This document shows, piece by piece, positions 54,874 through 64,000 of a DNA stretch of 64,000 nucleotides (positions within the stretch are counted from its first letter, which is position 1; every line of letters starts with the position of its first letter). The notes beneath the pieces were generated by a model that was not told the origin of the DNA, ran no database searches, and was given only the letters and a program-made list of their open reading frames with translations. Position numbers and translations under genes: made by a program. The DNA lies in contig NZ_CP084622.1 of the NCBI RefSeq assembly GCF_020422885.1, positions 1,631,001 through 1,695,000 of the forward strand. The letters run 5' to 3'. This stretch comes from Mesobacillus sp. S13. GTDB taxonomy: Bacteria > Bacillota > Bacilli > Bacillales > Cytobacillaceae.

Positions 54874-55848
54874 ATGCTGGAGCAAGTTATCTTTTTCACA
54901 ATATTAATGGGTTTCCTAATCACAGTTCTGCTTTCTCCAGTGTTTATTCCTTTTTTGAGAAGGCTTAAATTCGGTCAGAGCATCAGAGAAGAAGGGCCGA
55001 AATCGCATCAGAAAAAAACAGGCACACCAACAATGGGCGGAGTCATGATCTTGATTTCAATCACCATCACGACACTTGTGATGACAGGAAAGTTCTCACA
55101 GCCATCAGTGGAAACATATCTATTGTTATTTGTTACTTTGGGATTTGGCTTGCTTGGCTTTATGGATGACTTCATCAAGGTTGTCATGAAGCGGAACCTT
55201 GGCTTGACCTCAAAACAAAAGCTTATGGGCCAGATTATTATTTCCGTCATCTTTTATTTCATATTCAAGCAGAGTGAATTCTCAACAGAAATCAGCATTC
55301 CTTTAACGGATATCTCTTTTGATCTAGGGTGGGGTTATGCCCTTTTCATTATTTTCTGGATGGTCGGGTTTTCAAATGCTGTTAACCTGACGGACGGGCT
55401 TGACGGGCTGGTTTCCGGTACGGCTGCCATTGCGTTTGGTGCATTTGCTGTTCTTGCCTGGAGCCAATCTCAATATGAATTATCGATTTTTTCAGTCGCA
55501 GTCGTAGGGGCTGTATTAGGATTCCTTGTGTTTAATGCCCATCCAGCGAAAGTGTTCATGGGAGACACAGGTTCTCTTGCTCTTGGAGGTGCGATCGCAA
55601 CAGTCGCTATCCTTGCGAAGCTTGAAATCATCCTGATTATCATAGGCGGTATTTTCGTGATTGAAACATTATCCGTGATCCTGCAGGTCATTTCATTTAA
55701 AGCAACCGGCAAAAGAATTTTCAGGATGAGCCCTCTTCACCATCACTATGAGTTGATTGGCTGGTCAGAATGGCGAGTTGTCGTCACATTCTGGACTGTC
55801 GGCTTGCTATTTGCGATCCTAGGAATTTATATTGAGGTGTGGATCTAA
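54874..55848 (+). CDS. mraY: Phospho-MurNAc-pentapeptide transferase MraY
   Basis: A 324-residue, ten-helix enzyme that makes lipid I. Signatures: [37 protein letters not shown] with catalytic Asp residues, and [12 protein letters not shown] and [13 protein letters not shown] near the end. The ATG at 54874 has GGTGAGGA upstream. Its stop shares a base with the murD start. Confidence 0.97.
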   Translation: MLEQVIFFTILMGFLITVLLSPVFIPFLRRLKFGQSIREEGPKSHQKKTGTPTMGGVMILISITITTLVMTGKFSQPSVETYLLLFVTLGFGLLGFMDDFIKVVMKRNLGLTSKQKLMGQIIISVIFYFIFKQSEFSTEISIPLTDISFDLGWGYALFIIFWMVGFSNAVNLTDGLDGLVSGTAAIAFGAFAVLAWSQSQYELSIFSVAVVGAVLGFLVFNAHPAKVFMGDTGSLALGGAIATVAILAKLEIILIIIGGIFVIETLSVILQVISFKATGKRIFRMSPLHHHYELIGWSEWRVVVTFWTVGLLFAILGIYIEVWI

Positions 55849-57200
55849 TGAAAAATATCAAAACATATCAACATAAAAAAATACTTGTACTTGGCCTTGC
55901 CAAGAGTGGAGTCAGCGCAGCGGCTCTACTACATAAATTGGGGGCATTCGTGACGGTCAATGACAGCAAGCCTCTCGATGAAAACCCAGAAGCACAAGGA
56001 TTGCTTGAGCAGGGAATCAAGGTTGTTTGTGGAAGCCACCCAATCGAATTGATGGACGAAGGTTTTGAACTGGTCGTTAAGAATCCGGGGATTCCGTACT
56101 TTAATCCTATGATTGAAAAAGCGATAGAAAAGGAAATCCCGATTATTACTGAGGTGGAATTGGCTTACCAGATTTCTGAAGCACCACTTGTCGGAATAAC
56201 AGGCACTAACGGAAAGACGACCACGACCACTCTCATTTTCGATATGCTCGAGGCAGGGGATAAGCATCCATTGATTGCAGGAAATATCGGTACGGTTGCA
56301 TCAGGTGTAGCACAGGAAGCAACATCAGAAAACACCATCGTGATTGAACTGTCTTCCTTTCAATTGATGGGGATCGACCAGTTTAAACCTCGGATTGCCA
56401 TCATTACAAACCTGTATGATGCACACCTTGATTATCATGGGACGAGGAAAGAGTATATTGGAGCTAAGGCCCTTATCACAAAGAACCAGACAGAGGAAGA
56501 CTTCCTGATTGTCAATGCGGATCAGGAAGAAGTCATGGAAATTGCCCGGAATTCTAGAGCGCAGATTGTTCCTTTTTCAACGAATAAGGTGCTGGAGACC
56601 GGTGCTTATGTAATGGATGGCTGGGTTTGCTTTAACGGGGAGAAAATTATTGAAGCGAAGGACATCGTTTTGCCAGGTAAACATAATTTGGAGAATATTT
56701 TATCAGCTGTAGCTGCTACACTTCTTTCAGGTGCGGACAAAGGTGCTATCCATAAGGTGCTCACCACCTTTGCTGGTGTCCGTCATAGGCTCCAGTATGT
56801 CGATACAATCGATGAGCGAAAATTTTATAATGATTCAAAGGCAACCAATATTTTAGCGACTGAGAATGCGCTTGCGGCTTTCGAAGCTCCAATAGTTTTG
56901 CTGGCCGGCGGCCTTGACAGAGGCAATGCATTTGATGAGCTCATTCCAGCTTTGAAAAATGTGAAGACACTGATTACGTTTGGTGAAACAGCTGAAAAAG
57001 TTGGACAGGCTGGACGGGATGCAGGAATAAAAACGATTTTAAGGGCCGATAATGTGGAAAAGGCCGTGCCCGTTGCATTTGAACATTCAGAACCGGGTGA
57101 TGTCATCCTGCTGTCTCCTGCTTGCGCAAGCTGGGATCAGTACAAAACTTTTGAGGTCAGAGGAGACATGTTTATCGAGGCAGTGCATAAGCTTAAGTAA
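55848..57200 (+). CDS. murD: UDP-MurNAc-L-alanine:D-glutamate ligase MurD
   Basis: A 450-residue Mur ligase that adds D-Glu. Rossmann N-domain [24 protein letters not shown] loop [27 protein letters not shown], and C-terminal [22 protein letters not shown] plus [12 protein letters not shown]. The ATG at 55848 overlaps the mraY stop, with GAGGTG upstream. Confidence 0.97.
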   Translation: MKNIKTYQHKKILVLGLAKSGVSAAALLHKLGAFVTVNDSKPLDENPEAQGLLEQGIKVVCGSHPIELMDEGFELVVKNPGIPYFNPMIEKAIEKEIPIITEVELAYQISEAPLVGITGTNGKTTTTTLIFDMLEAGDKHPLIAGNIGTVASGVAQEATSENTIVIELSSFQLMGIDQFKPRIAIITNLYDAHLDYHGTRKEYIGAKALITKNQTEEDFLIVNADQEEVMEIARNSRAQIVPFSTNKVLETGAYVMDGWVCFNGEKIIEAKDIVLPGKHNLENILSAVAATLLSGADKGAIHKVLTTFAGVRHRLQYVDTIDERKFYNDSKATNILATENALAAFEAPIVLLAGGLDRGNAFDELIPALKNVKTLITFGETAEKVGQAGRDAGIKTILRADNVEKAVPVAFEHSEPGDVILLSPACASWDQYKTFEVRGDMFIEAVHKLK

Positions 57201-57301
57201 GGGCTTGTCTTGAACAACATGACTCAGGTTGCTTGGCCTCATTGCAGGCTGGATGGGAAGCGGCATATGAGCCCTAAATCATACAGCCGAGGTGTATTGC
57301 T

Positions 57302-58402
57302 TTGCCAACGAAAAAAACGACTCCAGACATATTCCTGTTGATAGTAACTTTTACGCTTTTGGCAGTGGGTTTGATTATGGTCTACAGTGCCAGTGCTGTC
57401 TGGGCGGACTATAAGTTTAATGATTCTTTCTTCTTTGCCAAACGGCAAATGCTGTTTGCTGGCGTTGGGATCATCGCTATGTTCTTTATCATGAATATAG
57501 ATTACTGGACATGGAGGACTTGGGCAAAGGTCATATTGATTATTTGTTTTGTCCTTCTGATCCTTGTGTTGATTCCTGGAATTGGCAATGTGCGGAATGG
57601 GTCGAGGAGCTGGATTGGAGTCGGAGCCTTCTCTGTACAGCCATCAGAGTTCATGAAAATCGCGATGATTGCCTTCCTGGCGAAGTTTTTATCGGAGAAC
57701 CAGAAGGCGATCACATCATTCAAGCAAGGACTTTTTCCTTCATTAGGGCTTGTTTTTCTCGCGTTTGGATTGATCATGCTGCAGCCGGATTTAGGTACAG
57801 GAACAGTGATGGTGGGGACTTCCGTGGTCATGATTTTTATTTCAGGTGCCAGGATCAGTCATTTTGTCGGTCTTGGGCTGTTGGGGGTAGCGGGTTTTGT
57901 CGGACTGATCATTTCCGCTCCGTACCGGATGAAACGGATTACTTCGTTCCTGGACCCATGGCAGGACCCGCTCGGAAGCGGCTTCCAAATGATTCAATCG
58001 CTTTATGCGATCGGACCAGGTGGATTGTTCGGCCTGGGTCTTGGACAGAGCAGGCAAAAATTCTTTTACCTGCCTGAGCCGCAAACGGATTTTATCTTTG
58101 CGATTCTTGCTGAGGAACTAGGGTTCATTGGCGGTTCATTGATTCTTTTATTATTCTCGCTCCTGCTTTGGAGGGGGATAAGGATTGCCCTGGGAGCTCC
58201 CGATTTATTCGGAACCTTTCTTGCGACAGGAATTATCGCAATGATCGCCATCCAGGTGATGATTAACATCGGAGTTGTAACCGGTCTTATGCCTGTTACT
58301 GGAATCACTCTCCCGTTCCTCAGTTACGGCGGTTCATCCCTGACTTTGATGCTGATGGCTGTCGGAGTGCTGCTGAATATAAGTCGCCATTCTAGATATT
58401 AA
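57302..58402 (+). CDS. spoVE: Sporulation SEDS glycosyltransferase SpoVE
   Basis: A 366-residue SEDS protein, the cortex counterpart of FtsW, working with SpoVD. LIMVYSASAVWADYKFNDSFFFAKRQ, VQPSEFMKIAMIAFLAKFLSE, QPDLGTGTVMVG, the EPQTDFIFAIL segment and GITLPFLSYGGSS are present. The TTG at 57302 has GAGGTG 7 bases upstream. The 100-base gap after murD should hold a sporulation promoter, but I could not define one. Confidence 0.95.
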   Translation: MPTKKTTPDIFLLIVTFTLLAVGLIMVYSASAVWADYKFNDSFFFAKRQMLFAGVGIIAMFFIMNIDYWTWRTWAKVILIICFVLLILVLIPGIGNVRNGSRSWIGVGAFSVQPSEFMKIAMIAFLAKFLSENQKAITSFKQGLFPSLGLVFLAFGLIMLQPDLGTGTVMVGTSVVMIFISGARISHFVGLGLLGVAGFVGLIISAPYRMKRITSFLDPWQDPLGSGFQMIQSLYAIGPGGLFGLGLGQSRQKFFYLPEPQTDFIFAILAEELGFIGGSLILLLFSLLLWRGIRIALGAPDLFGTFLATGIIAMIAIQVMINIGVVTGLMPVTGITLPFLSYGGSSLTLMLMAVGVLLNISRHSRY

Positions 58403-58728
58403 ACTATCTCAAAAACAAAAGACCCTGCCAAACAGGGTCTTTTGTTTTTGATGACTTTTCCGTTTGTGAGTTAAGATTTGAAAAGGAGTCAGAAATTCAG
58501 ACAGGTTCTATGAATATGTTAGGAATATGGCTGCCTTCATGCTATATTACATTTAAATAACAATATCTTTAAAAACTGTTCTTAAGTTTAGAATATAGTA
58601 GAATAGGGTAAAACCGGGGAGTGCCTTTTTTATAGGCTCTTTACACAAACGTCGGGCCATCCAGGTGTGTGGGTTGGATAGGTGATAGACGTGATTAAAA
58701 AAAGAGATAAGTTGCTGAGGTGTGGAAA
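58403..58728. other. Gap between spoVE and murG
   Basis: Holds the spoVE terminator at its left end. The rest is AT-rich, with an imperfect hairpin (GAGTGCCT/AGGCTCTT, about 58619-58642). I found no promoter pair good enough to report for murG. Confidence 0.35.
58411..58449 (+). terminator. Intrinsic terminator of spoVE
   Basis: AAAAACAAAAGACCCTG and CAGGGTCTTTTGTTTTT form a perfect 17-bp stem around CCAAA. Confidence 0.93.
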
Positions 58729-59823
58729 ATGAAGATTGCAGTTAGCGGCGGCGGCACAGGGGGACATATTTATCCTGCGCTGGCACTAATAAGAGAAATT
58801 CAAAAAAGAGATGAAAATGTCGAGTTTCTTTACATAGGGACAGAAAAAGGCCTTGAAAGCAAGCTTGTGCCGCGGGAGAAGATCCCTTTTAAATCCATAC
58901 ATATCACAGGGTTCAAACGAAAGATTTCATTTGAGAATGTAAAAACGGTCCTTAGATTCCTAAAAGGAGTCCGAGACAGCAAAAAAATGCTCAAGGAATT
59001 CAAACCAGATGTGGTCATTGGTACTGGTGGCTATGTTTGCGGGCCAGTGGTCTATGCAGCTGCGAAAATGGGCATACCAACAATTGTCCATGAACAAAAC
59101 AGCGTTCCTGGTTTGACGAATAAGTTCCTGAGCCGTTATGTTGATAAGATTGCAATTTGCTTCGAGGAAGCAAGGCAATTTTTCCCTGAGCAAAAAGTGG
59201 TGTTGACTGGTAACCCCAGGGCCTCAGAGGTATTGGGGCAGGATGGAGTGAAAGGTAGATTGTCTGCAGGCCTGAAGCTGAAAATCCCAACTGTTCTCGT
59301 TTTTGGCGGAAGCAGGGGAGCAAGACCAATTAATGAAGCAGTCGTAAAAAGTCTGGCAGAATTAAGCGGCAAACCATACCAGGTTTTATATGTTACGGGA
59401 GATGTTCATTTTGAAGATGTCCGTAAGGAAGTTGAACTTGTCGGAAATCCGGACAATGTCATTATCAAACCATTTATTCACAATATGCCAGAGGTATTAT
59501 CCGGGGTGGATTTAACCGTAGCTAGGGCAGGGGCGACTACACTGGCTGAACTGACTTCACTGGGTATTCCAAGCATATTGATTCCAAGCCCATATGTTAC
59601 CGACAACCATCAAGAAAAAAACGCCCGGGCACTAAGTGAGAATGGAGCAGCTAAGCTGCTGCTCGAGAAAGATCTTACAGGGCCTAAACTGGTGGAAAGC
59701 ATTGATCAGATTTTGGGTCGTGATGAGAAGTTGGCAGAAATGAAGAAGGCCGCAAAAAAATTGGGTATCCCTGACGCTGCACAGAGGCTGTATCGTCTGA
59801 TGGAGGAATTGGCGAATAAGTAG
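58729..59823 (+). CDS. murG: UDP-GlcNAc:lipid I GlcNAc transferase MurG
   Basis: A 364-residue GT28 glycosyltransferase that makes lipid II at the inner face of the membrane. N-terminal [54 protein letters not shown], and C-terminal [13 protein letters not shown] and [34 protein letters not shown]. The ATG at 58729 has GAGGTG upstream. Confidence 0.97.
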   Translation: MKIAVSGGGTGGHIYPALALIREIQKRDENVEFLYIGTEKGLESKLVPREKIPFKSIHITGFKRKISFENVKTVLRFLKGVRDSKKMLKEFKPDVVIGTGGYVCGPVVYAAAKMGIPTIVHEQNSVPGLTNKFLSRYVDKIAICFEEARQFFPEQKVVLTGNPRASEVLGQDGVKGRLSAGLKLKIPTVLVFGGSRGARPINEAVVKSLAELSGKPYQVLYVTGDVHFEDVRKEVELVGNPDNVIIKPFIHNMPEVLSGVDLTVARAGATTLAELTSLGIPSILIPSPYVTDNHQEKNARALSENGAAKLLLEKDLTGPKLVESIDQILGRDEKLAEMKKAAKKLGIPDAAQRLYRLMEELANK

Positions 59824-59883
59824 CCTATAGGCATGCAGCTGCATAAAATGTTTAAAATGCTGTATCGTGAAAGGAAGGTAATT

Positions 59884-60792
59884 ATGAAGGATCTAGCTAG
59901 CAAACTTAGAGAAATGAGCATCGGTTCCGTTAAAGAAAATGAACCGCTCGCAAACCACACATCGATGAAAATAGGCGGACCTGCTGACATACTTGTTGAA
60001 CCTTCATCAATAGACAATCTAAGAAAAGCGGTTGAGGTTATTAAGGATTCGGATGTTAACTGGACCGTAATCGGCAGAGGATCGAATCTGCTCGTTTCAG
60101 ATAAAGGCATTGAAGGTGTTGTGATTAAACTGGGTTCCGGTCTGGATGATTTGGAGATTGACGGAACAAGAGTGACGGCTGGTGGAGGCCTTTCACTGGT
60201 CAACTTTGCCATCACCATCAGCCGCAAAGGGCTTTCAGGACTGGAATTCGCAGGCGGAATTCCAGGGTCGATCGGTGGTGCAGTTTACATGAACGCTGGA
60301 GCTCATGGGTCGGATATTTCACAAATCCTCGAAAAAGCCTATGTGCTTTTTGAAGATGGCTCTCTTGAATGGCTTTCAAATGATGAAATGGAATTTTCAT
60401 ATCGCACATCGGTACTCCAGAAAGAGAGACCTGGGATTGTCGTAGGAGCTATATTCCAGCTTAAAGAAGGCAATAAGGATGAAATTGTCGCGGAGCTTCA
60501 AAAGAACAAGGATTACCGAAAAGAAACCCAGCCATATAATTTTCCAAGCTGTGGCAGCGTATTCCGAAATCCCCTGCCAAATTATGCTGGTAATTTAATT
60601 GAGAAGTCTGGCTTAAAGGGCCATCAAATCGGCGGAGCGCAAATATCTGAGCTTCATGCCAACTTCATTGTGAACAAAGGAAATGCAAAGGCAGAGGATG
60701 TACTCGGTCTGATCCAGCATGTAAAAGATACAGTCCTTGATTTACATGGTGTGAAAATGGAGACAGAGGTAGAAATTATCGGTCGGAAATAG
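59884..60792 (+). CDS. murB: UDP-N-acetylenolpyruvoylglucosamine reductase MurB
   Basis: A 302-residue FAD enzyme (type IIa) that reduces the enolpyruvyl group. FAD-binding [17 protein letters not shown] and [19 protein letters not shown], substrate region [28 protein letters not shown] and the catalytic [17 protein letters not shown] lies before the ATG at 59884. Confidence 0.96.
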   Translation: MKDLASKLREMSIGSVKENEPLANHTSMKIGGPADILVEPSSIDNLRKAVEVIKDSDVNWTVIGRGSNLLVSDKGIEGVVIKLGSGLDDLEIDGTRVTAGGGLSLVNFAITISRKGLSGLEFAGGIPGSIGGAVYMNAGAHGSDISQILEKAYVLFEDGSLEWLSNDEMEFSYRTSVLQKERPGIVVGAIFQLKEGNKDEIVAELQKNKDYRKETQPYNFPSCGSVFRNPLPNYAGNLIEKSGLKGHQIGGAQISELHANFIVNKGNAKAEDVLGLIQHVKDTVLDLHGVKMETEVEIIGRK

Positions 60793-60803
60793 CAGGAAAG
60801 AGG

Positions 60804-60831
60804 TTCAAGCTGTCAATTTCTGTGATATAAT
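60804..60831 (+). promoter_or_regulatory. Extended -10 promoter before divIB
   Basis: TTCAAG - 16 bases - TATAAT with an upstream TG (TGATATAAT). It lies about 220 bases before divIB, so the divIB-ylxW-ylxX-sbp unit has a promoter of its own with a long leader. Confidence 0.6.
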
Positions 60832-61049
60832 AATTCATTAGATTAGGATGCTTACCGAATAGATACGGCATGGCCAAAATTATCATGCCGTTGACTGTTT
60901 TTTATACTGTGCTGCTGTACATACCAAAAATATTTTCATGGGCAGCTCCTGATCTGACAGAATTTTATTACCAGGGCTTTATCCTGCTAGAAGCAACAAT
61001 AGGGAGTTTTCTTTAGGAAATGGGTTCAGCCGATAAAGAGGGGATTGAA

Positions 61050-61841
61050 ATGGACAAGAGGAAAATCGTCTCAATTGAAGACCGGATTCCAAAGTTAAAA
61101 CATCAAAGGCGCAAGAAAGCCAATCGTAGGCTTATCATGCTTCTCGCTATGTTTTTCGTGTTAATAGCTGGTGTTATTTATTTTCAATCACCGCTTAGCA
61201 AGGTAAAGGACATTACTGTTTCGGGAAACGAATCCTATTCATATGAATATATCGTTGAAAAAAGCGGGCTCAGCTTTGACTCAAATGTGTGGAAAATCAA
61301 CAAGGCTGAAATCAAGGAGAAACTCGAATCAATCCAGGAGATCAAGGAAGCTAATGTGAAAATCAAGCTGCCAAATACGGTTAACATCGAGCTTAAAGAG
61401 TATAGCAGATTAGCCTACATCTCAAAGGGGAAGAATTTTTATCCAGTCCTTGAAAATGGAAACATCCTTGGTGAGAAACAAATGGATGAAATCCCTGTCA
61501 ACGCGCCCATCTTAATTGGGTTTAAGGAAGGGAAGGTCCTGGATGAGATGCTTGCTTCATTAGAGGAACTTCCTGATGTTGTCATGAATTCCATCTCTGA
61601 AATCCACTCACAGCCAATAAAAACGGACCAATATCTCATTAAGCTGTATATGAATGATGGTTTTGAAGTGAATGCTACGCTCAGGACTTTTTCTGATAAA
61701 ATGTCACATTACCCATCAATTGTCAGCCAGCTTGACCCTTCTAAGAAGGGTGTAATCGACCTTGAGGTTGGATCTTATTTTAAAGCATATGAAGCAGAGG
61801 AAGCTGAGGAAGTTGAAATTGAAAAAGAAAGTGAACAGTAA
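61050..61841 (+). CDS. divIB: Cell division protein DivIB (FtsQ)
   Basis: A 263-residue bitopic protein: basic cytoplasmic tail, one helix (about 31-50), POTRA domain (LSKVKDITVSGNESYSYEYIVEKSGL, IKEANVKIKLPNTVNIELKEYSRLAYI) and beta domain, ending in a Glu-rich tail. It stabilises the FtsL-DivIC complex. The ATG at 61050 has AGAGGGG upstream; length equals that of B. subtilis DivIB. Confidence 0.95.
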   Translation: MDKRKIVSIEDRIPKLKHQRRKKANRRLIMLLAMFFVLIAGVIYFQSPLSKVKDITVSGNESYSYEYIVEKSGLSFDSNVWKINKAEIKEKLESIQEIKEANVKIKLPNTVNIELKEYSRLAYISKGKNFYPVLENGNILGEKQMDEIPVNAPILIGFKEGKVLDEMLASLEELPDVVMNSISEIHSQPIKTDQYLIKLYMNDGFEVNATLRTFSDKMSHYPSIVSQLDPSKKGVIDLEVGSYFKAYEAEEAEEVEIEKESEQ

Positions 61842-62523
61842 CCGTGTCATTCTTTCGATTGTTTTCCTGGTGCTAGGCTTCATGGTCGCTTTTTCATTTC
61901 GTGTCACCCAAGATGAGAGCGACAAAAGTCAAGGGCTAACGGACAGGCAGTGGGAGAAGCACTTAAGTCTGAGGAACGATTTAATTCAACAGGAAGAAAA
62001 AAATCGTGAGCTTCAGAAAGAGTTGAATGCCAAGCAGGAAAAGGTAAGGGAAATTGAAGCCAGTCTTTCCAAAGAAGCGCAGGTTTTCTTTAACATGGCT
62101 GAGGACGCAGAAAAATACCGTATGTATCTTGGAAAGGTAAAGGTCAGCGGCAAAGGTGTAAAAGTAACTCTAGCTGATGGAGAGTACGATCCTGATGAAA
62201 AGAATATCAATAATTATCTTGTCCATGAGCATCATGTATTCAAGGTGATCAATGAACTGTACATTTCAGGAGCAGCAGCTATTGCTGTGAATGGTCAGCG
62301 CATCTCACACAATTCTTATATATTGTGTACAGGCCCTGTTATTACGGTTGATGGCTACCAGCATCCTGCCCCCTTTGAAATTACTGCTATTGGCGACCCC
62401 GATGTTCTTTCCTCCGCTCTTAATATTACCGGTGGGGTAAAAGATCAGCTTGTGAATGACCAAATCGTCTTTTCCTTGGAGCAAAAGGAAGACATCAAGA
62501 TCGATCCAATCTTGGGCAAATGA
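61819..62523 (+). CDS. ylxW: DUF881 family protein YlxW
   Basis: A 234-residue membrane-anchored protein: basic N-terminus, one helix (RVILSIVFLVLGFMVAFSF), a coiled coil (about 40-85) and the DUF881 domain (VSGKGVKVTLADGEYDP, ELYISGAAAIAVNGQRISHNSYILCTGPVITVDG, ITAIGDPDVL). The start is uncertain: I favour TTG 61819, 6 bases after GAGGAAG, which overlaps the divIB end; ATG 61789 is the alternative. Role unknown. Confidence 0.85.
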   Translation: MKKKVNSNRVILSIVFLVLGFMVAFSFRVTQDESDKSQGLTDRQWEKHLSLRNDLIQQEEKNRELQKELNAKQEKVREIEASLSKEAQVFFNMAEDAEKYRMYLGKVKVSGKGVKVTLADGEYDPDEKNINNYLVHEHHVFKVINELYISGAAAIAVNGQRISHNSYILCTGPVITVDGYQHPAPFEITAIGDPDVLSSALNITGGVKDQLVNDQIVFSLEQKEDIKIDPILGK

Positions 62524-62643
62524 TGATTATTTTTCATTTCCGAATGCGTGATTGAATGACACGGAAAGTGAATGATCAGGCCATTATAATGGAATAAACA
62601 GTGTAGGATCTGCACTGGTTTTTTAGAAAGCAAGGTGAAGACA

Positions 62644-63378
62644 TTGGGCCGACCTAAGAATTTCAGCTTCAGCATCATAGCTGCAATCATTGGTTTAATG
62701 GTCGCCATTCAGTTTCAAACCGTTAAGGAACCGGAAGTCAGGGATACCCGTGACACTTGGCAGCTTCGAGAAGATTTAATGAAGGAGAAGGAGTTACAGT
62801 CCAAGCTGCTTCTCGAAATCAGGTCGAATGAAGAAAAACTTGCTAAGTATGAAACTGAGAGGCAGCAAAGCAAGGAAGAAGTACTTCGTGAAACACTCGC
62901 TGAACTAAAGGAAGAAGCAGGACTTACAGAGGTCAAAGGCCCAGGGATCACACTCTCGATTGAACCTGCTTTCAGCCTTATTGTCGAAGGGGACAATCCT
63001 CCTGCCGTTTCACCGGACATGCTCAAAAGGCTGTTGAATGAATTGAATATTTACGGAGCCAAGCATGTATCAGTTGATGGCGAAAGGGTCATTAATACAA
63101 CGGTCATCCGTGATATTAACAGGGTGACAAAAATCAATGGCCATTCCTTGAATCGTTTTCCGATAGAAGTTAATGTGATTACGGAAAATGGTGATGCAGC
63201 GGAAAAGCTATATAATCGAATGAAAGTGTCCACGGTTGCCGAGGACTTCTTCATTGATAACCTGGAAGTCAAGGTTAACAGGCCTGTTGGCGATTTGGTT
63301 GTACCTGGATACCAGGATACAATCAGGATCCGATACATGGAATCCGCTAAAACTGAAAAAGGGGGAGGCAACGGGTAA
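62644..63378 (+). CDS. ylxX: DUF881 family protein YlxX
   Basis: A 244-residue paralogue of YlxW: helix (FSFSIIAAIIGLMVAIQF), coiled coil (about 40-80) and DUF881 domain (VKGPGITLSIEPA, LNIYGAKHVSVDGERVINTTVIRDINRVTKINGHSL). The TTG at 62644 lies 5 bases after AGGTGA; the GTG at 62635 is part of that site. The stop overlaps the sbp start. Confidence 0.88.
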   Translation: MGRPKNFSFSIIAAIIGLMVAIQFQTVKEPEVRDTRDTWQLREDLMKEKELQSKLLLEIRSNEEKLAKYETERQQSKEEVLRETLAELKEEAGLTEVKGPGITLSIEPAFSLIVEGDNPPAVSPDMLKRLLNELNIYGAKHVSVDGERVINTTVIRDINRVTKINGHSLNRFPIEVNVITENGDAAEKLYNRMKVSTVAEDFFIDNLEVKVNRPVGDLVVPGYQDTIRIRYMESAKTEKGGGNG

Positions 63379-63728
63379 TGTGGCTTCCAATCATGGGTTT
63401 GGTCATCGGTGTCATCATAGGGCTGTTGACCGACATCCGAATTCCGGAAGAGTATTCCAATTATTTATCTATCGCGATCCTTGCCGCCCTCGATACTTTG
63501 TTTGGCGGGATCCGCGCCCAGCTGCAAAATATTTATGATGAAAAAGTTTTCGTTTCTGGTTTCTTTTTTAATATAGTATTAGCAGCAAGTTTAGCTTTTC
63601 TAGGTGTCCATCTTGGTGTAGACTTGTACTTAGCAGCAGTTTTTGCCTTTGGGGTAAGGCTGTTCCAGAACATAGCCGTCATCAGGAGAATAATATTGAC
63701 AAAATGGTCAACGACAAGTGAAAAGTAG
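63378..63728 (+). CDS. sbp: Small basic membrane protein Sbp (DUF1290)
   Basis: A 116-residue protein with three or four helices (LPIMGLVIGVIIGLLTDIRIPEEYSNYLSIAILAALDTLFGGIRAQLQ) and a basic C-terminus. Position before ftsA, and the one-base overlap with ylxX, are as in B. subtilis. Confidence 0.93.
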   Translation: MWLPIMGLVIGVIIGLLTDIRIPEEYSNYLSIAILAALDTLFGGIRAQLQNIYDEKVFVSGFFFNIVLAASLAFLGVHLGVDLYLAAVFAFGVRLFQNIAVIRRIILTKWSTTSEK

Positions 63729-63864
63729 AAAAAAAAATGATATTTTAAAAGGGAAATATTTAATTGTGACGAATAAAGTAATGTAATTAAAAAATGAAAC
63801 GCAATTAAGTAGGGCAAGGAATTGTTGTTCAAACATTAGGAATTGTTGAAGGAGGTGCCACAGA

Positions 63865-64000
63865 ATGAACAGCAATGATATATATGTCAGTCTTGACATC
63901 GGTACATCCAGTGTGAAGGTAATCATTGGGGAAATGGTCAATGACACTTTAAATATAATTGGTGTTGGCAATGTGAAGTCCGAAGGGTTAAGAAAGGGCT
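63865..64000 (+). CDS. ftsA: Cell division protein FtsA, N-terminal part only
   Basis: Only the first 45 codons lie in the window: NSNDIYVSLDIGTSSVKVIIGEMVNDTLNIIGVGNVKSEGLRKG, with the actin-fold phosphate-1 loop LDIGTSSVK. GGAGGTG lies 7 bases before the ATG. The frame runs off the right edge, where ftsA and ftsZ should continue. Confidence 0.95.
   Translation, partial: MNSNDIYVSLDIGTSSVKVIIGEMVNDTLNIIGVGNVKSEGLRKG

Noticed and set aside
57270..57300. Sigma-E promoter CATACAGC before spoVE
   Set aside because: The -10 is good, but no ATA lies 16-18 bases upstream and the start site would fall in the ribosome binding site.
57511..58077. 188-codon plus-strand frame inside spoVE
   Set aside because: It is an out-of-frame shadow of the well-supported spoVE coding region.
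63822..63845. Sigma-H promoter for ftsA (AGGAATT ... TAGGAAT)
   Set aside because: The boxes resemble the consensus, but spacing is 13 instead of 11-12 and the first -10 position does not fit; the leader would be only about 15 bases.

Overview
The window reads as a chromosome segment of an endospore-forming member of the Bacillaceae (Bacillus sensu lato, for example Mesobacillus, Cytobacillus or Neobacillus; I cannot fix the genus). Reasons: B. subtilis-like gene order from the yla to the ylb and division/cell-wall (dcw) regions; sporulation genes (spoVD, spoVE, ylbJ, gerR, a YlbD-type coat protein, a YtvI-like protein); a bacillithiol gene (bshC); a meso-diaminopimelate-type MurE motif (DNPR); strong AGGAGG ribosome binding sites and many TTG/GTG starts. 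No prophage, insertion sequence, tRNA or rRNA was seen.

Layout. 1-8.6 kb: yla region (inositol-phosphatase end, ylaF, typA, ylaH, ylaI, ylaJ, phoH, ylaL-like, ylaN). 8.8-18.5 kb: ftsW, then heme A and caa3 oxidase genes (ctaA divergent from ctaBCDEF, then ctaG) plus a DUF420 (CtaM-like) gene with its own promoter. The pycA gene that lies between ftsW and ctaA in B. subtilis is absent; a short dispersed repeat and two opposed terminators occupy the slot. 18.6-38.1 kb: an Eis-like acetyltransferase, a YtvI-like membrane protein and the ylb region (ylbB-G, rsmD, coaD, ylbJ-N, rpmF, gerR, ylbP). 38.4-41.5 kb: a three-gene biotin-dependent acyl-CoA carboxylase operon that I do not recall at this place in B. 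subtilis. 42.1-64 kb: panE, bshC and the dcw cluster from mraZ to the first codons of ftsA.

How the genes work together. The dcw genes make lipid II (murE, mraY, murD, murG, murB) and the division and spore-cortex machines (ftsL, pbpB, divIB, ftsW; spoVD, spoVE). The cta genes make heme A and assemble the caa3 oxidase. The ylb genes mix sporulation, RNA modification (rsmD, tmcAL), CoA synthesis (coaD, panE) and the RicF regulator.

Most notable non-coding content: three unrelated tandem-repeat arrays (about 4.1, 45.3 and 49.8 kb) that share a 52-53 bp period, an internal pair of complementary arms in every unit, and a position just downstream of an intrinsic terminator; a structured element upstream of rsmD (the ylbH element) that looks like a small RNA on the opposite strand; a foldback-type dispersed repeat in one long and one short copy; and a lone Mur-ligase N-terminal domain gene in the classical murF position. 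Two genes appear to start with CTG.
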